Shown piece after piece: positions 61,213-64,000 of a DNA stretch of 64,000 nucleotides. The position numbers were made by a program, and so were the translations under genes. The notes beneath the pieces are model-generated. The model was not told the DNA's origin. It searched no databases and was given only the letters and a program-made list of their open reading frames with translations. The stretch comes from Tolypothrix bouteillei VB521301 (GTDB lineage: Bacteria; Cyanobacteriota; Cyanobacteriia; Cyanobacteriales; Nostocaceae), in contig NZ_JHEG04000001.1 of the NCBI RefSeq assembly GCF_000760695.4, positions 5,896,204 to 5,960,203 of the forward strand, given 5' to 3'. How positions within the stretch are numbered: the first letter of the stretch is position 1; each line of letters starts with the position of its first letter.

Positions 61213-63354
61213 TTATTGTGTTTGTTGCGACTCTTTACCCTCTGTGCGAAATTGCCACATCATGAAAGCAAAAATGTCAGATCTTTCTTGGAAACGTTGC
61301 ATTTTGGTCGATCCAACACCATGTCCCGCTTCACAGTCAATGCGGAGTAAAACAGGTTTGCCACTGGCTGACGCCGCTTGAACGCGTGCTGCAAATTTGG
61401 TTGATTGCCAAGGTTCGCAGCGCGTGTCAGTCATGCCGTGTATAATCATCATTGCTGGATAATGAATGCCATCTTCAATATGCAAAAAAGCGTCCATTTC
61501 ATAAAGAGCTTTGAATCCAGCGAGACTCTTACAACTTCCAAATTCACGAATGTTGTTGACTCCGTTGGGAGTGGTTTCAAAACGTACTGGATTTAAAGCA
61601 CCGACTCGTAGTATTGCCACAGCAAACAAGTCGGGACGCTCGGTGATGGCTCTACCGATCGCAATACCACCTGCGCTGAATCCTTCAACTGCTAGCTTAA
61701 AACGCGAAGTGTAGTTATTTTCGATGAGATACTCAGCACAAGCAATCAAATCTTTCCAAGTATTCGGTTTGGTTTGTTGAAATCCAGCCCGATACCACTC
61801 TTCCCCTTTTTCACCACCACCGCGCACATGGGCAAATGCGGCAATTCCGCCTTTCTCGTACCATGCATAATCTTGATGTTGATAGGGTAGATAGAGAGAA
61901 AACCCATAAGCTCCATAACCATTTAGCCAACAAGGATTTGAGCCATCAAGCTTAATTCCTTTTTTGTAGATAATTGACATTGGCACCCATGTCCCATCAT
62001 GCGATCGCACTTCAACTTCTTCAACAATTAAATCATCCGGTGCATCATATTTCCCTTTTGGTTGTAGAAGAATCTCCACAAACGTTTTTGTTTTCGGATT
62101 GTATTCGTAGATGCTGTTAGATCTCGTCCAAGAAGCCATTGTTAACAGAATCCCATCTACTCTAGAATCATTTTTTGACAATCTTGCGTCATTGCCAAAA
62201 AAATCCACCGTTCCATCAAAAGGAAGTTCTAGTTCTGTCGCTGTACCACCGTAAGGAATGCGAATCACTTTATCGCTTCCACCACCATCCATCAGTACGT
62301 AGAGTGCATCAGTAGCTGCAAATATGTTGTTTGCGGTTCTATCACTTTGCGCTAAGACAAGTTCAGCTTTTGAAAGCTCGGGGTTTTCTAATGAAGTTTT
62401 GACAATCTTGTAACGAGGTGCATTTTTATGTGTGACCAAGTATAACTCTTCTCCATGCACCTCAAAGATGAGGACTTCATCTGATATGTCACAAACCTTC
62501 TTCCACTCCGGTGCGCCACGATGAAATGAATCAAGAGTAGCAACATAAAGGTCGATTTCTTTCTGCGTACCGTAAAGAACGACTGCAAATAGGTAGTCAG
62601 AATTGGGGACAGTAACGATAAATGGAGATGCTACGGGCGAAACACTCACGCTTGGGGAGATTTCATGTCCGAGTATAACTTTATCTTCTGTGATATCAGT
62701 GCCAAGCCTGTGCAAATAGACTTTGCTCATTTGATACTTTTCAGTGACTGCCATACCTTCTTTCATCTCCTGGTAACGAGTGTAGAAGAATGACTGACAA
62801 TCGGGTAACCAAGTCCCAATCCAATGTATCCGAGATATTGGTCGATCTACATCTTCTAAGGTTGCGGTATCAATTGTGTACAGCGAAGTCTCTTCCGAGC
62901 CGCTAGCTGCAATCCCATAAATGACATATCTACCATCCCACGATGGCATGAAGCGATTAATTGCGTGTGGCTTACCTGTTTCTCTAATAAATTTGTCAGG
63001 ATCGACCAAAAGAATTTCGTCACCGTCTGTGCTGCTATGCATATATAACTTCCACACATCGTCTTGCGCTCCACATTTAAGGTAAAAAACTTTGCCGTTG
63101 ACAACCCGCAAAACACAGTTCACCTTGGACACAATGGAAGCGTCTAATTCTATCATGCGAGTGAGAAAGGCATCGCGCTCGGGTAGTTCTGCAAGGCTGT
63201 GGCTTGTAAAATCAGCTTGCGCTTTTACCCACTTCTGTACCTCTTCATCTTTGAAGTTTTCCATGTAACGGTAATTGTCCGTTACCTTTGTGCCGAAGTA
63301 GTCGTCTGTGACAGGTGTAACTGGCGCAACGGGTGGCTTGAGTTTTTCAGTCAT
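61213..63354 (-). CDS. prolyl oligopeptidase (S9A), nifD-element cargo
   Basis: About 713 residues from MTEKLKPPVAP, the usual length. A seven-bladed propeller (DDYRYMENF-like start at residue 20) caps a C-terminal alpha/beta hydrolase with the nucleophile in VEGFSAGGIAIG, Asp in GMTDTRCEPW and His in CEAGHGVGST. It cleaves short proline peptides in the cytoplasm. It appears intact and converges on xisA. There is no evident role in excision. Confidence 0.92.
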   Translation of the reverse strand: MTEKLKPPVAPVTPVTDDYFGTKVTDNYRYMENFKDEEVQKWVKAQADFTSHSLAELPERDAFLTRMIELDASIVSKVNCVLRVVNGKVFYLKCGAQDDVWKLYMHSSTDGDEILLVDPDKFIRETGKPHAINRFMPSWDGRYVIYGIAASGSEETSLYTIDTATLEDVDRPISRIHWIGTWLPDCQSFFYTRYQEMKEGMAVTEKYQMSKVYLHRLGTDITEDKVILGHEISPSVSVSPVASPFIVTVPNSDYLFAVVLYGTQKEIDLYVATLDSFHRGAPEWKKVCDISDEVLIFEVHGEELYLVTHKNAPRYKIVKTSLENPELSKAELVLAQSDRTANNIFAATDALYVLMDGGGSDKVIRIPYGGTATELELPFDGTVDFFGNDARLSKNDSRVDGILLTMASWTRSNSIYEYNPKTKTFVEILLQPKGKYDAPDDLIVEEVEVRSHDGTWVPMSIIYKKGIKLDGSNPCWLNGYGAYGFSLYLPYQHQDYAWYEKGGIAAFAHVRGGGEKGEEWYRAGFQQTKPNTWKDLIACAEYLIENNYTSRFKLAVEGFSAGGIAIGRAITERPDLFAVAILRVGALNPVRFETTPNGVNNIREFGSCKSLAGFKALYEMDAFLHIEDGIHYPAMMIIHGMTDTRCEPWQSTKFAARVQAASASGKPVLLRIDCEAGHGVGSTKMQRFQERSDIFAFMMWQFRTEGKESQQTQ

Positions 63355-63541
63355 ATCTTGTGTTTCTTCAGAAGATGCGATCTGAGTTAAATGTATCTCA
63401 AATAACCGACGCACGCTGAGTCCGATCTTTACAACCCCAATCGAACAGTTTAAGAAGCAGAAAATTCTTATTGTTGGGTTTATAAGAAATTGATACTATT
63501 AACAAAGTGGGCGATTAAAGTACCAGAATGGTAAAAGCATT

Positions 63542-64000
63542 ATGGCAAAGCGTAAAAAAAACAACCTAGAGTGGATGAAACAAACGCTTGAACTAAAACC
63601 AGATCATCACTGGGAAGGTCCACCAGGTTACAAAATCTTTGTGGCAGATCGGGGAGCAGTTCGTTTCAATGTACCGCAGGATTGGGCTTTTGAGCCACAA
63701 GAAAAATCATTTAAGTTCTTTGATAAAAAACCACCCGATGAGGATTGTTGTCTGGAAGTCTCTTTCAATCGCCTACCACCCCACGACTGGAGTCTGTTTC
63801 CACTAAAATCGACTCTGAAGAAAGTTGTAGAAAATGAAACTCGCAATGTCATTGCCAAGGGAGAAATAATTACCGTCAAGCGCCAAACTGCCAAGATTGT
63901 CTGGACAGAGATTAAGTTCATCGACACCCAGGCGGAACCAAGGGAAGCTTTCTCGCGGACTTGCATTGGTTTGGGATCGAACATTCAGTGCTTGATTACG
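63542..64000 (+). CDS. hypothetical protein, runs off the window
   Basis: 153 codons from ATG 63542, open to the end. It begins MAKRKKNNLEWMKQTLELKP and continues PPGYKIFVADRGAVRFNVP, reading like a small beta-rich soluble protein. No family is recognised. It is the third gene of the visible nifD element. Confidence 0.6.
   Translation, partial: MAKRKKNNLEWMKQTLELKPDHHWEGPPGYKIFVADRGAVRFNVPQDWAFEPQEKSFKFFDKKPPDEDCCLEVSFNRLPPHDWSLFPLKSTLKKVVENETRNVIAKGEIITVKRQTAKIVWTEIKFIDTQAEPREAFSRTCIGLGSNIQCLIT

Larger units (their letters stand above)
59545..64000. mobile_element. nifD excision element (partial)
   Basis: Starts at the nifD break and runs out of the window. Contains xisA, a prolyl oligopeptidase gene and the start of a further gene. 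xisA sits at the nifK-near end, about 120 bp from the border, as in Anabaena. At least 4.46 kb. Confidence 0.88.

Overview
The window comes from a filamentous, heterocyst-forming cyanobacterium (Nostocales type). The evidence is the dense GCGATCGC (HIP1) octamers, heptanucleotide repeats in gene gaps, a nif operon in the order nifD-nifK-nifE-nifN-nifX-nifW-hesA-hesB-fdxH, an uptake hydrogenase (hup/hyp) region, and two nif genes interrupted by excision-type DNA elements carrying their own recombinase. The species cannot be fixed from the sequence alone.

Layout. 1-1.7 kb is an IS200/IS605 element with intact tnpB and a broken tnpA. 1.7-13.9 kb is ordinary chromosome: a TetR-controlled epimerase/membrane-protein pair, a GUN4-domain protein, a GlcD-like oxidase, a GHL10 hydrolase, a GAF histidine kinase, and an ATPase plus TOPRIM-like pair whose ATPase has lost its middle. 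14-24.3 kb (minus strand) is an extended hyp cluster: TPR protein, two tiny membrane proteins (called A and B here), NHL propeller, hypF, hypC, hypD, then a HicAB module and an FAD monooxygenase, then hypE. hypF is split by a frameshift at a run of nine A. hypA and hypB are not in the window.

25.7-35.7 kb holds two tandem copies of hupSL (25710-28559 and 30462-33231). A NifU-like protein and a second A/B membrane-protein pair lie between them, and the maturation protease hupW follows. Each hupSL copy thus has its own divergently oriented A/B pair. 35.9-42.7 kb is accessory: an SLH/fasciclin envelope protein, a SagB-like dehydrogenase with an ankyrin protein, a DUF4142 protein and a methyltransferase.

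43.2-64 kb (minus strand) is the 3' part of the nif operon, read from nifD towards fdxH and closed by a hairpin/T-run terminator at 43147-43188. nifE is cut in two by an element of about 6.94 kb (49469-56406) that encodes a large serine recombinase right beside one end. The two nifE parts join in frame at a shared GA dinucleotide and give a normal protein of about 484 residues. nifD is also interrupted: only its last codons (59403-59544) are present, next to a xisA-type tyrosine recombinase and a prolyl oligopeptidase inside a nifD element that runs off the window. If these work as in Anabaena, both elements must be excised in the heterocyst to restore nitrogenase (NifD) and its cofactor scaffold (NifE). 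HupSL, matured by Hyp/HupW, would recycle the H2 nitrogenase makes.

A general feature is the spread of short repeats (TAATGGC heptamers, a 105-bp tandem unit, palindromic cassettes) through the gaps of the nif and hup operons, often starting exactly at a stop codon.
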